A stretch of 64,000 bases of DNA from Hirsutella rhossiliensis. Taxonomy: Eukaryota > Ascomycota > Sordariomycetes > Hypocreales > Ophiocordycipitaceae. The stretch lies in assembly GCF_020360975.1 (NCBI RefSeq), contig NW_025408683.1:744001-808000 (forward strand). Direction: 5' to 3'. The position numbers and the translations under genes are program-made. The notes beneath the pieces are model-generated. The model was not told where the DNA came from. It worked only from the letters and a program-made list of their open reading frames with translations, and did no database searches. This document shows positions 21,707 through 32,901 of the stretch, piece by piece (position 1 is the stretch's first letter; each line of letters opens with the position of its first letter).

Positions 21707-23102
21707 TCATAACTCGTCCCGTGGCGGCGAGGGCGGCGGAGGGTCTGGGCGGCCGCTGTCCTTTTGCAAGTCGACGCCCTTTTTCGCGCGCCACTTTTCC
21801 CACAGGGCCCAAAAGTCCTTTTCCATGGCCGAGTCCATCTGGTCCGGCAGCACCACCTCGTATGTGACGTACAAGTTGCCGAACTTGAGCTCGCCGCCGC
21901 CGCCGTCGTCGTTGTCCTCGCGGTACAACGGCATGCCCTCGCCGGCGACCGTCTCGACGTGGCCCGGGTGCACAACTTGGCCGCGCGGCCGGCCGAGGCG
22001 GACGACGCGGGCGTCGAGGTGCGTCAGGTTGCGCGACCAGTCGCCCATCCAAGCCTCGCGCAGAGACAGCACCTCTGTCCAGTACAGATCGTCGCCCTTG
22101 CGGCGGAAGAAGACGCCGTCGACGCCGTCCGGGTTGTTGTCGAGCGAGGGGGTCTTTTCAACGAGCGTGACGAGCAGGTCGCCAGCCACCCAGTCGGGGC
22201 TCTGGTCGGCCTCGTTCTCGAAGACGACACGGGCATCGCGCGCCACGCCGCGGCCGACGTTGAGGCTGACGGGCGTCGACTTGCGCTCGACACGCGCGCC
22301 CTGGCACGCAGGGCATTTGGTGCGGACAGTCTTCCCGCGGCCGCCGCACGCGTCGCAGCGCATCTGCATCTGCTGGAACATTCCCGGGGCCAGCTGCTGC
22401 TTGACGATGCGCACGCCGCGGCCGGCGCACGTCTCGCACGTGTCGACATGGCCGTCGGCGCTGCCGGAGCCGCCGCACGTCTCGCAGATGTGCTGCTTGT
22501 CCCAGCGGAACTCGGTGGCGATGCCCATGTAGAATTCGCGCAGCGTCACCTCGACGCGCACCTCGACGTTGTGCCCGCGCGGCTCGCGCGACGAGAAGTG
22601 GCCGTGGCCGCCGAAGAAGCGGCTGAAGAGGTCGAAGGGATCCTGCTGGTCGGCCCCGCCCCCGCCGCCTTGCCGGTGCGACTTGACGCCGTCGTGGCCG
22701 TAGCGGTCGTAGACTTGGCGCAACTCCGAGTCGCTCAGGACGTTGTAGGCGTCGGCGACCTCGACGAACTTGTCGTGCGACTCCTTGTCGTTGCTGGGAC
22801 GTGGCTGAATGTTAGTCCGGGCGCGCAGTTTTGCTTCTTTGGGGGAGATGTGACGGAAGAAGGGGGCTCGTACGGGTTCTTGTCAGGATGATGTCTCTTG
22901 GAGAGTTTCCGGTAGGCCGACTTCAACTCGCGATCCGAGGCATCTTTGCCCACTCCCAAGACCTGGAGGCAAATGACCGAGTTAACATGCAAGGCGTCAC
23001 AGAGACATTTCCACGAAAACGCACATTGTAGTAGTCCTCGGCACAAGTCACCAGCCCGACCAGCGCGACGACGAGGAGCAAGCTGAGCCGGTGGACCAGC
23101 AT
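21707..23102 (-). CDS. SCJ1: ER-lumenal DnaJ (Hsp40) co-chaperone, Scj1/ERdj3-type
   Basis: Exons on the minus strand are 23102-23025, 22962-22874 and 22793-21707, with introns of 62 and 80 nt; 417 aa. The signal peptide is [20 protein letters not shown]. The J domain (about residues 23-90) contains [17 protein letters not shown] and the HPD loop [11 protein letters not shown]-rich linker follows, then a CR-type zinc-binding region with four CxxCxGxG-like repeats ([32 protein letters not shown]) and the C-terminal substrate-binding domains. The protein ends in RDEL, an HDEL-like ER-retrieval signal. It should stimulate BiP/Kar2 during folding and ER-associated degradation. It is divergent from the PRP2-type helicase with a 637-bp shared promoter. 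Confidence 0.93.
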
Positions 23103-23739
23103 GCCGCCGGGTTGAGGCGCCCGGACTAAGAGCGGCCTAAGAGGATGACCTGCCGTTCAGATGAAGCCGAGAAGGGACGGATGCGGTTATTGTTCAGAGA
23201 CACAGGCGTCCAATAGGAGTGAGTGTCCTCCAATCCGCAATGAAAGGGCGGAAAGAGTTGGAAGATGGAGAGTTGGAAAAATGAAGACAGGTAGAGAGGC
23301 AAGAGTGGCTAGAGGCCGACGTGTAAGCTGTTATTACTGGAGACTTGGTTATTACCAGCGTGTTAACAATCCAGGTACCTTGTCGCATCAGGACCCCTTG
23401 CCAGCGCTATTGCGCCGGCCGCTTATCGAGAGGCTCTGATTGGACCAGAGGATCAGCAGCCGAATTAACTTAACTAACTCGATGCTAGGCCGGGGAACTA
23501 CTGCCACATGTACTTACTCCGTACCCCCACACCAATGAGACTATGCTAGGGTACCTCTTTGCACTCTGTGCCATGCACGTGCTTGGTAGATAGGTATTAA
23601 TCAGTCGTCCTGCAGCCTGGCTAACATCAAGGTCGCGGGTGAGTCAAAGTCAACTCCCATTTGCTCTCCTCATCCACAGGAGCAACCACTTTGCCAGCCG
23701 TGCCTGGTCATCCTGAGTCGCCGCGTCGTCTTGCCCAGC
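23103..23739. promoter_or_regulatory. Bidirectional promoter region, SCJ1-type / PRP2-type genes
   Basis: Divergent intergenic region. CCAAT boxes are visible: CCAAT at about 23209-23213, ATTGG at about 23441-23445 and CCAAT at about 23532-23536. A TACTTACTCCGTACCCC motif lies near 23511-23527. CCAAT boxes are commonly bound by the HAP complex in fungi. I did not find a clear unfolded-protein-response element. Confidence 0.45.
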
Positions 23740-26700
23740 ATGAGCTCAAAAAAGTACGCCTTCCTCCCCATGGACGACCAAGAGGTCGGGCCTCAAAAGG
23801 TCGCCGCGGACAAGAAGCACAAGCAACGCCACCGCCATCGCGACCGTGGCCGAGATCGCGACGACAAGCCCTCCGCTGAAAAGTCCAAGACGAGGCGCCA
23901 TCGCAGCCGCTCCAGATGCAGATCCCCGCGCTCCGATCGACACCGCCACCATACCAGCCAGTCCAAGACCTTTCGTCGACGTGATGCGGGGGCAGACTTC
24001 GACGACCGATGGGGAGACGAGGCGCCGCCCTCGGATGATATAGGCGACGATGCCAGTGCACCGGAGTTCCAAGAGTCTGCGAGCAAACGGGTAAAACTGA
24101 GCCACGACGACAAAAAGGACCAGTCTCCACCGCAAGAGGACCTCTCAGATGGCGCCAAGGAAGAGCTCGCGCGGCAAAAGGACATCGAGGAGCGCGAGGC
24201 CTTTGCCAAGCGGCTGAGAGAGAAGGACGATGGGAAATCAAAAAAGATCCTCCGCGACGGAGAGGCCTCGTCGAGGCGGAGAATTGCCGACGACGCCAAC
24301 GCAAGAGAGGCCGCCCTGCCGGACTTGCGCGAGAGATCACGGCAAGAGTATCTCAAGAAGCGGGAACAGGAACGCCTGGCCTTGCTGCGGAAGCAAGTCG
24401 CCGAGGAGACTGCCGAGCTGCGCAGCGGCGTCCGGCTATCCGACAAGGAAAAGGCCGAGTTTGCCAAGAACAGGGAGATTTTGCGGCTAGCCGAGGAGCG
24501 GCTCAGGATCGACGACCACAGGGACGGCTACATGATGCCCGAGGACTACATCACAGAAAAGGGAAAGATGGACCGCAAGAAAAAGGAAGAGGCTCTCTAC
24601 AAGCGATACGTCGACAGGGACGAGTATGGCCAGGAAAAGTTTGTCACGGAGCACGAGGAGTGGGAGAGGGAGCAGGCCACCAAGGCAAAGGCCCAGATTC
24701 AGCGCACAGAGCTGGAAAACGACAGTTACGATTACGTCTTGGACGATGCCCAGTACATCCAGTGGAGCCTCGATTCGAAGCTGGCCGGCGAGGGCAAGTC
24801 CCTGGCCAAGACCAAGGAGCAACTGTTCCTCGACGCCCAGATCGACGCGGCCGAGAAGAAGGCGCTGTCTATTCAGGAAACCAGGAAAAGCCTGCCCATC
24901 TACCAGTACCGCGACCAGTTCCTCGAGGCCTTGGAGCAGTATCAGATTCTCGTCATCGTTGGCGAGACGGGCAGCGGCAAGACGACGCAGCTGCCGCAGT
25001 ACCTCCACGAGGCCGGCTACACAAAGAACGGGATGAAGGTCGGATGCACCCAACCCCGGCGAGTGGCCGCCATGAGCGTCGCAGCGCGCGTCGCCGAAGA
25101 GGTGGGCGTTAAGGTCGGGAACGAGGTCGGATACTCGATCCGGTTCGAGGACTGCACGAGCGACAAGACGACGCTCAAGTACATGACGGACGGCATGTTA
25201 CTCCGAGAATTCATGACGGAACCAGACCTAGCCGGCTACTCGGCCCTGATGATCGACGAGGCCCACGAGCGGACCGTGCATACCGACATTCTGCTTGCCC
25301 TTGTCAAGGATCTGGCCCGCGAGCGGCGCGATCTCAAACTGCTGATTTCCTCAGCCACCATGAATGCGACCAAGTTCTCTGAGTACTTTGACGACGCGCC
25401 AATATTCAACATCCCCGGGAGACGCTATCCCGTCGACATTTACTACACGCCCGCCCCCGAAGCAAATTACCTGGCAGCAGCCATCACCACCACCTTTCAA
25501 ATCCACACGACGCAGGGCAAGGGCGACATTCTCATCTTCCTCACTGGGCAGGACGAGATTGAGGCCGCGGAGCTGGAGATTTCCGAGACGGCGAGGAAGC
25601 TGGGCAGCCGCGTCAAGGAACTGGTCATATGCCCCATTTATGCCAACCTGCCGTCTGAACTGCAGTCCAAGATTTTCGAGCCGACCCCCGACGGCGCCCG
25701 CAAGGTGGTGTTGGCGACCAACATTGCCGAGACGAGTTTGACTATTGACGGCATCGTCTACGTCATTGACCCTGGCTATGTCAAGGAGAACATCTACAAC
25801 CCGGCGACGGGCATGTCCAACCTGGTGGCCGTCCCCTGCTCGCGAGCGTCGGCCAACCAACGGAGCGGCCGCGCCGGCCGAGTCGGCCCCGGCAAGTGTT
25901 TCCGGCTCTACACCAAATTCGCCTACATGAATGAGATGGACGAGTCGACGACGCCCGAGATCCAGCGGACGAACCTCAACGGCGTGGTGCTGCAGCTCAA
26001 GTCGCTCGGCATCAACGAGCTCCTCGACTTTGAGTTCATGGACCCGCCGCCGACGGAGGCGCTGATTGGCGCCCTGAACCAGCTCTTTGCGCTTCAGGCG
26101 CTGAACCACAAGGGCGAGCTCACCAAACTGGGGCGCCAGATGGCCGAGTTCCCCACGGACCCGATGCTGGCCAAGGCGGTGCTGGCGGCCGACAAGGAGG
26201 GGTGTGTGGACGAGGTGCTGTCGATTGTGTCGATGCTGGGCGAGGCATCGGCGCTCTTCTTCCGGCCCAAGGACAAGAAGATCCACGCCGACAGCGCACG
26301 AAACCGCTTCACGGTCAAGGAGGGCGGCGACCACGTGACGCTGCTCAACGTGTGGAACCAGTGGGTGGAGAGCGACTTCTCGCCCGTGTGGGCGCGCGAG
26401 AACTTTCTGCAGCAGCGGTCGCTGACGCGGGCGCGCGATGTGCGCGACCAGCTGGCCAAGCTATGCGAGCGCGTCGAGGTGGCGCCGTCGTCGTGCGGGG
26501 CGAGCAACGTGCGGCCCATCAAGCGGGCCATCACGGCGGGCTTCTTCCCCAACGCGGCGCGACTGCAGAAGAGCGGCGACGGGTACCGGACGGTCAAGAA
26601 CGGCACGGGCGTGTGGATCCACCCGAGCAGCGTGCTCATGGCGGCAGACCCGCCCGAGAAGATGGTGGTGTACTTTGAGCTGGTGCAGACGACCAAGGAG

Positions 26701-26817
26701 TACATGCGCAGCGTCATGCCGATTGAGCCCGGGTGGCTGGCGGAGCTGGCGCCGCACTTTCACAAGAAGAAGGACATTGAGGCGCTCGAGGACAAGAAGA
26801 TGCCGCGGCAGAGATAG
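23740..26817 (+). CDS. PRP2: DEAH-box pre-mRNA splicing ATPase, Prp2/Cdc28/DHX16-type
   Basis: Intronless frame of 1025 aa from the ATG at 23740. The N-terminal 350 residues are charged and RS/RD-rich. The helicase core shows motif I GETGSGKTTQ (about residue 408), TQPRRVAAMSVAARVAEE, the DEAH box LMIDEAHERTVHTDILLAL (about 505), motif III SAT, LIFLTGQDEIEAAE, LATNIAETSLTIDG and motif VI QRSGRAGRVGPG (about 707). The HA2/ratchet and OB-fold regions follow, with HPSSVLMAADPPE and VVYFELVQTTKEYMRSV. Prp2 remodels the activated spliceosome before the first catalytic step. Assignment to Prp2/DHX16 rather than Prp22 or Prp43 rests on the N-terminal charged region and the C-terminal motifs. The N-terminal helical region usual for DHX16/Cdc28 is not visible; an upstream exon could be missed. 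Confidence 0.9.
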   Translation: MSSKKYAFLPMDDQEVGPQKVAADKKHKQRHRHRDRGRDRDDKPSAEKSKTRRHRSRSRCRSPRSDRHRHHTSQSKTFRRRDAGADFDDRWGDEAPPSDDIGDDASAPEFQESASKRVKLSHDDKKDQSPPQEDLSDGAKEELARQKDIEEREAFAKRLREKDDGKSKKILRDGEASSRRRIADDANAREAALPDLRERSRQEYLKKREQERLALLRKQVAEETAELRSGVRLSDKEKAEFAKNREILRLAEERLRIDDHRDGYMMPEDYITEKGKMDRKKKEEALYKRYVDRDEYGQEKFVTEHEEWEREQATKAKAQIQRTELENDSYDYVLDDAQYIQWSLDSKLAGEGKSLAKTKEQLFLDAQIDAAEKKALSIQETRKSLPIYQYRDQFLEALEQYQILVIVGETGSGKTTQLPQYLHEAGYTKNGMKVGCTQPRRVAAMSVAARVAEEVGVKVGNEVGYSIRFEDCTSDKTTLKYMTDGMLLREFMTEPDLAGYSALMIDEAHERTVHTDILLALVKDLARERRDLKLLISSATMNATKFSEYFDDAPIFNIPGRRYPVDIYYTPAPEANYLAAAITTTFQIHTTQGKGDILIFLTGQDEIEAAELEISETARKLGSRVKELVICPIYANLPSELQSKIFEPTPDGARKVVLATNIAETSLTIDGIVYVIDPGYVKENIYNPATGMSNLVAVPCSRASANQRSGRAGRVGPGKCFRLYTKFAYMNEMDESTTPEIQRTNLNGVVLQLKSLGINELLDFEFMDPPPTEALIGALNQLFALQALNHKGELTKLGRQMAEFPTDPMLAKAVLAADKEGCVDEVLSIVSMLGEASALFFRPKDKKIHADSARNRFTVKEGGDHVTLLNVWNQWVESDFSPVWARENFLQQRSLTRARDVRDQLAKLCERVEVAPSSCGASNVRPIKRAITAGFFPNAARLQKSGDGYRTVKNGTGVWIHPSSVLMAADPPEKMVVYFELVQTTKEYMRSVMPIEPGWLAELAPHFHKKKDIEALEDKKMPRQR

Positions 26818-27461
26818 GGCCTGTGTGGCGTGGCTCTTGGAAGAGAGGGCGAGGCGTTGCTTGGGATGGGAGATTTTGCTGGCAGACTGATGTGGATGAG
26901 CTGTTGCCCACTAAGCGCGCGCATCGCAATCTGGAATAGCATGGCTTGCTTTACGCAGAAATAGGACTTACAAAAGACAGCAAGTGGCCTCTCCCCCTTG
27001 CAACTAAGTACGCGGCTCATGTCCATCTCGACGCACCCTTCACTGCGCCAGAGTTGTCGGTCCCTACTCATATCAGGGTCGAGGTCTTGGCTCGGCTGTC
27101 GTCATCGGCAGCATATCCGCCCACATCAACATCCAGCTGCCAGCGCTTGGGAGCCATGCCGGGTGGCCAAGGATGATCAAGGGTGCGCTCGTGTAGCCGG
27201 CTGGTAGCTTCCTCCTCGCCAATGAGGTGCTTCGAGGTGTTGGTGTCGTCCGAATCGACTTGTCGATTACCGAGTCGTCGCCTCTCCTGCTGTCCATCAT
27301 CGACTCACTAGTCGTCGCCGCCGGGTCACAAAAGCAAAGAAGCCCTGCCACTCCCAAATGGCCCAGGGGGGCCGCAAGTCCTCTATTGCTCGTGGCACCG
27401 AGGGAGAGATGATATGTACATTTTTTTTTTATGTTTCCCGCTTGTCCCGGCCGTGCTCGGT
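26818..27461. other. Convergent 3' region, no gene
   Basis: Lies between the ends of the helicase (plus) and NDUFB7 (minus). It holds a poly-A tract on the minus strand (T-run at 27420-27430) that could belong to the NDUFB7 3' UTR. Nothing else is recognised. Confidence 0.45.
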
Positions 27462-27857
27462 TTAGTTTGACCTCGCGCCGCCCTTCGACTCCCGCAGCTC
27501 GTCCATCTTGGCGACGCGCTTCTTGAACTCGACGTACTGGCACTTTTCGTAGCTGTGCCTCTCGTCCTAGTCTCGGGGGTCAGAGCCGGGGCTGGCGTGA
27601 CAGGATGGGGAGGGCGGCAGCAATGTGTGGACGGACTCACGGTGCACTTCCAAGGCGCATACCACGTCGCTTTCCGGCACTTGTTGAGAGGGATCAGGAG
27701 GTGGGCGCAGCTGTCGCGGTAGGCGAGCGGGAGGCGGGCTTCGCGCATCTCCTCGCGGGTGGCTCCTGGAGAACTGGGGTTAGCGATTGAACGAGCGGAG
27801 GGCGTGGCTGGGCGGGGTGGGCGTACGCCGCGGCTCTGAATCCGTGTCGGAAGCCAT
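27462..27857 (-). CDS. NDUFB7: NADH:ubiquinone oxidoreductase subunit NDUFB7 (B18), 3 exons
   Basis: Exons on the minus strand are 27857-27827, 27765-27641 and 27566-27462, with introns of 61 and 74 nt; 86 aa. The spliced protein has the twin CX9C motifs of the family: CAHLLIPLNKC and CTDERHSYEKC, the second formed across the second intron. The conserved context is REARLPLAYRDSCAHL and CQYVEFKKRVAKMDELRE. Twin CX9C proteins are imported and oxidised by Mia40 in the intermembrane space and join the complex I membrane arm. Exon 1 encodes only MASDTDSEPR plus one base, a short start typical of fungal orthologues. Confidence 0.93.
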
Positions 27858-28388
27858 CTTGACGGATGGGTTGGGATGGTGCTGTGGTGGGTTGGCGGTG
27901 CTGGGATGAGGTTCCTCGTTCGGCTCAAGGCCGGGCGTGGGGGTCGGCGGATTTGGGCGCCTTGGATTTCAGGCTCCTGTTTTTGGCCACCTCAGACTCC
28001 AACACTTACCACTTAGTTACCGCAGCATCACGTTCCGGAGTCGCGCAACTCAACGCGGTTTTAAATTCCAATACTTCTTCTTGTTTCTTGCGCATGGGGC
28101 CGTGACATTTGAGGAGCGGTTTATGTCATGCCTGGCCAGCGATGATGGGAGTTGAGAGCCCTGTCTGGGCGTCAAGATGCGCTTTCAGTCGCAGTGAGCG
28201 CGCAGGCCATAGTCTTCGTAGAGCACGGCGGACATCAAGAGGGATACTGGTCTCATGGAACTCCCATTTCCCCGTCATTCATCTTCTCGCCCCTTCTAGT
28301 CCCATCCAGGAAGAAGCGCCCCCTCTCTCAAGTCGTGGAAGCAGCTCTGCCATTGACACGTGTGTAAGCAGGATAATAAAGGCAGAAA
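27858..28388. other. Promoter region of NDUFB7 and 3' region of RPA43
   Basis: 531 bp between two minus-strand genes. No conserved frame is seen. It should contain the NDUFB7 promoter and the RPA43 3' UTR. Confidence 0.4.
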
Positions 28389-29969
28389 CTAGTCCTCGAT
28401 GCTTGCCTCTCCCTCCACCCCATCCTCGCCTTCCCCGCCAGCCTGCGGCTCCGGCTCTGGCTCCGGCTCTAGGTTAGCAGTGGCACCAGCCTCGCCGGCC
28501 TGGTCCTTGCCTTGCTCCTGGCCCGCTTCCGCCTCTTCCGCCTCGAACCGCGTCATGCTAAAGTCGGGCGCCCTGTATCGCGCCACCCTCTGCCCGCCCT
28601 TGCCGGGCCGCCTCGCCTGCGCGGCGCGGGCCTCCTCCTTGACCAGTCTCTTCTCGCTGTCCTTGTCGAGCATGGTACCCTCAAGGCTCAGGTAGCTCGT
28701 GTCGCCGCTGGTGCCGGCGTCAAAGTTGCGGATGCGGAAGCGCGTCTTGCCCTTGACGCGCGCGCCGGCGCCGTCGACCCAGAAGCCCGTGCTGTGGATC
28801 TGGCGGACGACGCCGTGGTCGTCGGCCGTGATGACCGAGGCCGTCTCCTCGAACCCCTGGGCGTCGGACGAGTCGTTGGAGACCCACTTCCAGGCGGGCG
28901 GCAGGCGGCGGGCCTCGATGGAGGCGTTGAACCTGCCGAAGCAGACGACGCCGATGTGGCCCTCGGTCTGCAGGTTGACGCTGCCCTCCATCCAGGCGCC
29001 GCGGCTGGGCACAAAGAGCTCGACGTCGGCCGTGATCCAGCCGAAGCCGACGGCGTACTCGCCGCGCGACATGACCGTCGTCGGGGCGTCGTCGTCGGCG
29101 GCGGCGCCATTGCCGCGCCCGGGGGCCGGGCCGAGGGTGATGTTGCTGTAGTCGAGCAGGACGCCGCGCAGCGCGGGGACGTACTTGTTTTGCAGGTGCT
29201 GCAGGTGCTGGTATTTTGCGTTTGTGACGGGCTGCGCCCAGCCGGTGGGGTAGAGGGGCTCGTAGAGGGAGACGGTCTGCGAGAAGAAGGGGAAGTGCGG
29301 GTTGGCGGGCATGTCGGGCGGCTGGTAGATGGAGGAGGCCGGTTGCGGGTCAATGTCCATGGCGTCGTCGGGGTCTGCCGGGGACGGGATTGCTACATGT
29401 TGCGAGCTTTTGGCGGCGATTTTGGATGCTGTGTCGTCGGCGTGGTTGCTGGACTTGGTCTTCTTGTCCTTTTTGCTCTTCCTCCGATGACTGCTCTCCT
29501 CGACGACGGGGCCACTGTCCGGGACAACCGCAGCTGTTGTCTTCTTTTTCTTGTGCTTTTTTTGCGGCGTGCTGTTATCGGCGGCTACAGGGTGTGCTTC
29601 GGCGTCTCCGTCCTGGTGGTCTGTGTGCTTCTTCTTGTCCTTTTTCTTCTTCTTGTCCTCCTTCTTCACAGCTTCGACGTCTGGGGCAGCGGACGGTGTA
29701 CCTGCGCCATGACCCGGTCCATCATCCGCACCGGCGGCGGTCTTTCTCTTGCGATCCTTTTCCTTTTTATGCTTGCGCTCCTTTCTCTGCTCCGGACTGG
29801 CGGCGGCGGCGGCATCCTCGAGGTTGAGGTCGGTGGAGACGCTCTTTGACTTTTTGAGCTTGCGCTCCGCGTCGGCGTGGGCGTCCTCTTCCCGGGCGCG
29901 CTTCTTGTCCCTTTTGTGCTGTTTCTTTTCGGCCTTGGAGGGGGCCGGTGATGTGGCGGAGGCGGTCAT
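28389..29969 (-). CDS. RPA43: DNA-directed RNA polymerase I subunit Rpa43
   Basis: Single exon, 526 aa. The first ~200 residues are lysine-rich low complexity (KKKKKDKKKH, KKHKKKK), as often seen in nucleolar proteins. The Rpb7-like fold follows. Its N-terminal RNP part contains FFSQTVSLYEPLYPTGWAQ and KYVPALRGVLLDYSNITLG. The OB part contains GEYAVGFGWITADVELFVP, GSVNLQTEGHIGVVCFGRF and RRLPPAWKWV. Further conserved blocks are GFWVDGAGARVKGKTRFRI and YLSLEGTMLD. The tail is acidic and Glu/Pro-rich. Rpa43 with Rpa14 forms the Pol I stalk that contacts Rrn3. Yeast A43 is 326 aa, so the basic N-terminal extension is the main difference. Confidence 0.9.
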   Translation of the reverse strand: MTASATSPAPSKAEKKQHKRDKKRAREEDAHADAERKLKKSKSVSTDLNLEDAAAAASPEQRKERKHKKEKDRKRKTAAGADDGPGHGAGTPSAAPDVEAVKKEDKKKKKDKKKHTDHQDGDAEAHPVAADNSTPQKKHKKKKTTAAVVPDSGPVVEESSHRRKSKKDKKTKSSNHADDTASKIAAKSSQHVAIPSPADPDDAMDIDPQPASSIYQPPDMPANPHFPFFSQTVSLYEPLYPTGWAQPVTNAKYQHLQHLQNKYVPALRGVLLDYSNITLGPAPGRGNGAAADDDAPTTVMSRGEYAVGFGWITADVELFVPSRGAWMEGSVNLQTEGHIGVVCFGRFNASIEARRLPPAWKWVSNDSSDAQGFEETASVITADDHGVVRQIHSTGFWVDGAGARVKGKTRFRIRNFDAGTSGDTSYLSLEGTMLDKDSEKRLVKEEARAAQARRPGKGGQRVARYRAPDFSMTRFEAEEAEAGQEQGKDQAGEAGATANLEPEPEPEPQAGGEGEDGVEGEASIED

Positions 29970-32901
29970 GGTGGCGGCTCCGTCTGCGACAACGGGGGTT
30001 GCTTCTTGCGAGGTCGAGAATGAGGTTCGCCTGGATTGATTTTTTCTCGATGGCCGTTATCGATAAGAGATGCCGTTCACCGAGGTGGGGCCGGGCCTTT
30101 TCGCTACTCACCGAGTCACCGAGAGTCTCGTGTGGCATCCCGGTCGCCTCAACTCCAGGAACACGCGCGACACAGACTTTGATGTGGAAATCGAACAGGT
30201 AAAAGCTGCATTCAATTTTTTTTACATATTTCCTTCTCAGTTCTCTCGACATGTCAAACAGTCCAAAGGATCCCTGACGTGCCCTCGACTTCAGTCACTT
30301 TGCGCTGCGGCTACCCTATACCGCGACCTCGCCGACTTGGTCATCCTCCGTCGGTCCGGCACGAGTATGTGGACAAGCCGACGCTCCTCGCTTGGTACCG
30401 GACCGTGTGTAGTAGCCAAGCCAACCATAAATAATAAATAACTATAAATAATAATGAATACTAAATGGTCAGGTCAGGTAAATTACTAAAGTACCTAAAA
30501 GTCAAGTTGACCATCTTACCTACTAACTCACTGGATTAGTAGAGGTTTAAAGTGTTAGTTTTGGGGTTAGAGTTCGCGATATTGGGGCTGTAGAGTTGGC
30601 CATGGAATATTTTCGTCCGGCACCCGGGCCATGCACATACAAACATACGGCCCGGAGACTCGCAGCCCTCGGCATACGCTCGTGTCGCCGGGCGGCGAGG
30701 CCCCGGCCCCGGCTGATGGGAAACCACCGGTACGGTCGCCAAGCTCAAGCTGCGTCAAGGGCTGCAACGTGTCAGACGACGCCGCATGGGCGCCATCCCG
30801 AACGAAACATGCTTTGGCAAATGGCTGGTTGGGTGGGAGAGCCTCGTGCCATTTAACAAAGGGGGAGAAGTGTGTGCCAAGCTGCCAAGCAGGGCTACAC
30901 ACGAATATATATGGAGACTGACGAGGCAGCGGGGCAGCTTCGAAACAGTAGAGCATGGCAACAGCCCCTGGGTGCAGATTGAATGCCGGCCCGACCGTCC
31001 TCGGGGTATAGATCTGTCCCCCTCCCCCATCTCCTCTCCTTATAAAAGGGAGGCGTCGACGCCGGCCGCGGAGCAGCATCTCTCCGGCTGGCGGCAACAT
31101 ATGAACTGGCGCATTGACAAGAGCTAAAGGCAAAGGGCCATGATTCAATGGCCATTTCCGCATGCTAGCGCTCTCCAGGCTCGGAGGTGGGGATCGCGAC
31201 TCGCAGCATCTTGCGTGTTCGTCCGTTGTGGCGGTTCGTCGGAGATGGGATGGATGGAGTTTGTGCGTGGGATGGACCGAAGGGGATCTTCGTGGGGTTA
31301 TACAGTATGCTGAGGTTCATTAGACGTGTGATTCCGTCGTTCCTGCATCTGCGGCTGCATGAATTACCTCATTCCCTATTCCAAGGCCTGCTTATTTCCT
31401 GCCATGAGGGTCTCGGACACGTTGCTCACGCATTGTGACTCGGCAGAGATTCCTCGCAAGGTGACACTAATAAGCACTCCCTAGATATCCGGCACTCGAG
31501 CACTGCAAGGGACGTGCCGCGTCCTCGGTATGTGCATGCCGAGTCAGCAGAGAGGCAGCCACTCCATGGCTTGGAAAGGAGACAAACTGCATTCCAGCTT
31601 GTTCTGCCGAGCAAGTAACCTACAGATCGGTGCCTTTGATCGATGAACGGGCGCCAATCTACGCTGCAAACACACGACGGAGACGGTGAAGAAAAAGGAG
31701 AGAGAAGGGAAATAAAGAGGCTCACAGATGATCCCGGAACCCTGAAGCCCATCCACCGTCTCCACGCAGATCCAGCCCTCACTGTTCAGTCCCGCAACAA
31801 GTGAGCAGTGAGTGAGGTAGATCGATGCTCAGCCGCGCATGCCTCTTCTCTTCGAAGCATCTCGTAACATACAAAATACAGGCTCATCGAATACCTAGAC
31901 AGCATCAGCTCAAAATCGAACCTTTCACCGTCTGCCGCTTCCTTTCAGGAAGTCCGGGCTTTGGGGCCTGCTAGCCGTTTCATCTGGGTATCCATCCACC
32001 CACCCATCCAGTATCCATCCATCCATGTCGGTATCCATCCATCCCATCCATTGTTGGCGGGCCCCAACGCAAACGCTTACACCAGCACGAGTCACAAGGT
32101 GGAGAGACGCTCGGCACCTACCTTTGTTCCTGGACCCAACGTCCCGCCCTGCCAATGACCCCTTTATGTCACGGCCCTTCAATTTTCTGTGCCAGGGTTT
32201 TCTCGCCAACGACAACCTCCGTTACCATACCGTAGGCTTCTCCCTGGGAGGCGATGGCCCCATTCTCCCACTGTGCTAAAACATCTCCCGATTTCTACCC
32301 TCTTGGGCAACAGGCGTTTGCTTGACACGCGCAGCTCCAAACGATTTGTTTTCTTGCGGCCTTTTCTCCAGACCCACGATGGCCCAGCCAGAACTGGCAA
32401 TCGTGCCCGGCCCATAACCTTGTCCACTTCCTTGTCCCCTTCCTTGGCTCTTCCACTGCCTTGCTACGTCTGCTCCACGCCCATTGACCAGACGCACGGG
32501 TGCCCAGGGTGGTTGGAAGTGGGCGGATGGACGCGGTACCGCCCTGACGGCTGCGTCGTATGCATATAAGTAACCTCCGTGAGCCGCCTTCCGCCCTCGC
32601 CGCGCCTTCTCGTTGACCTGGCCACCCGACGATGAGCTCGCCGTCTCCGTAACGTCCACCCACATTCCTTTGTTCTCTTTCGTCACTCTCCTTCTCCCAT
32701 CAAGTGCTACTGGTGTTAGCATATCCACTCCTTCCATCAACAGTACAATTCGCAAGTACATACGTTGTTTGTGTCCTTCACTTCCCAGCCATTCTTCCTG
32801 GATGCTTTCCCCCGACACTTTCAAACCAATATTTTCAAGAAACACAGATATAAAAAAATAGCAGACACTCGCCTCACGTAAACTTTCGGTTCTGGCCCAG
32901 C
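29970..32901. other. 2.9-kb gap without a recognisable gene
   Basis: The first part is the RPA43 promoter. An AT-rich stretch of TAAATAAT units lies at 30428-30465. A TATA box TTATAAAAGGG stands at about 31040-31050 on the plus strand, with only a nine-codon frame after it. A CATC-rich microsatellite is at 31990-32060. The minus frame 30567-31163 (198 aa) has no motif and is judged spurious. The last ~300 bp hold the promoter of the secreted protein gene, with a TATA-like ATATAAAAAAATA near 32849-32861. Confidence 0.45.
31990..32060. repeat. CATC/CCAT-rich microsatellite
   Basis: Imperfect tandem ATCC units, interrupted, in the intergenic region upstream of the secreted protein gene. Confidence 0.75.

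Noticed and set aside
30567..31163. 198-aa minus-strand ORF
   Set aside because: Composition looks random and overlaps several other open frames; no family pattern.
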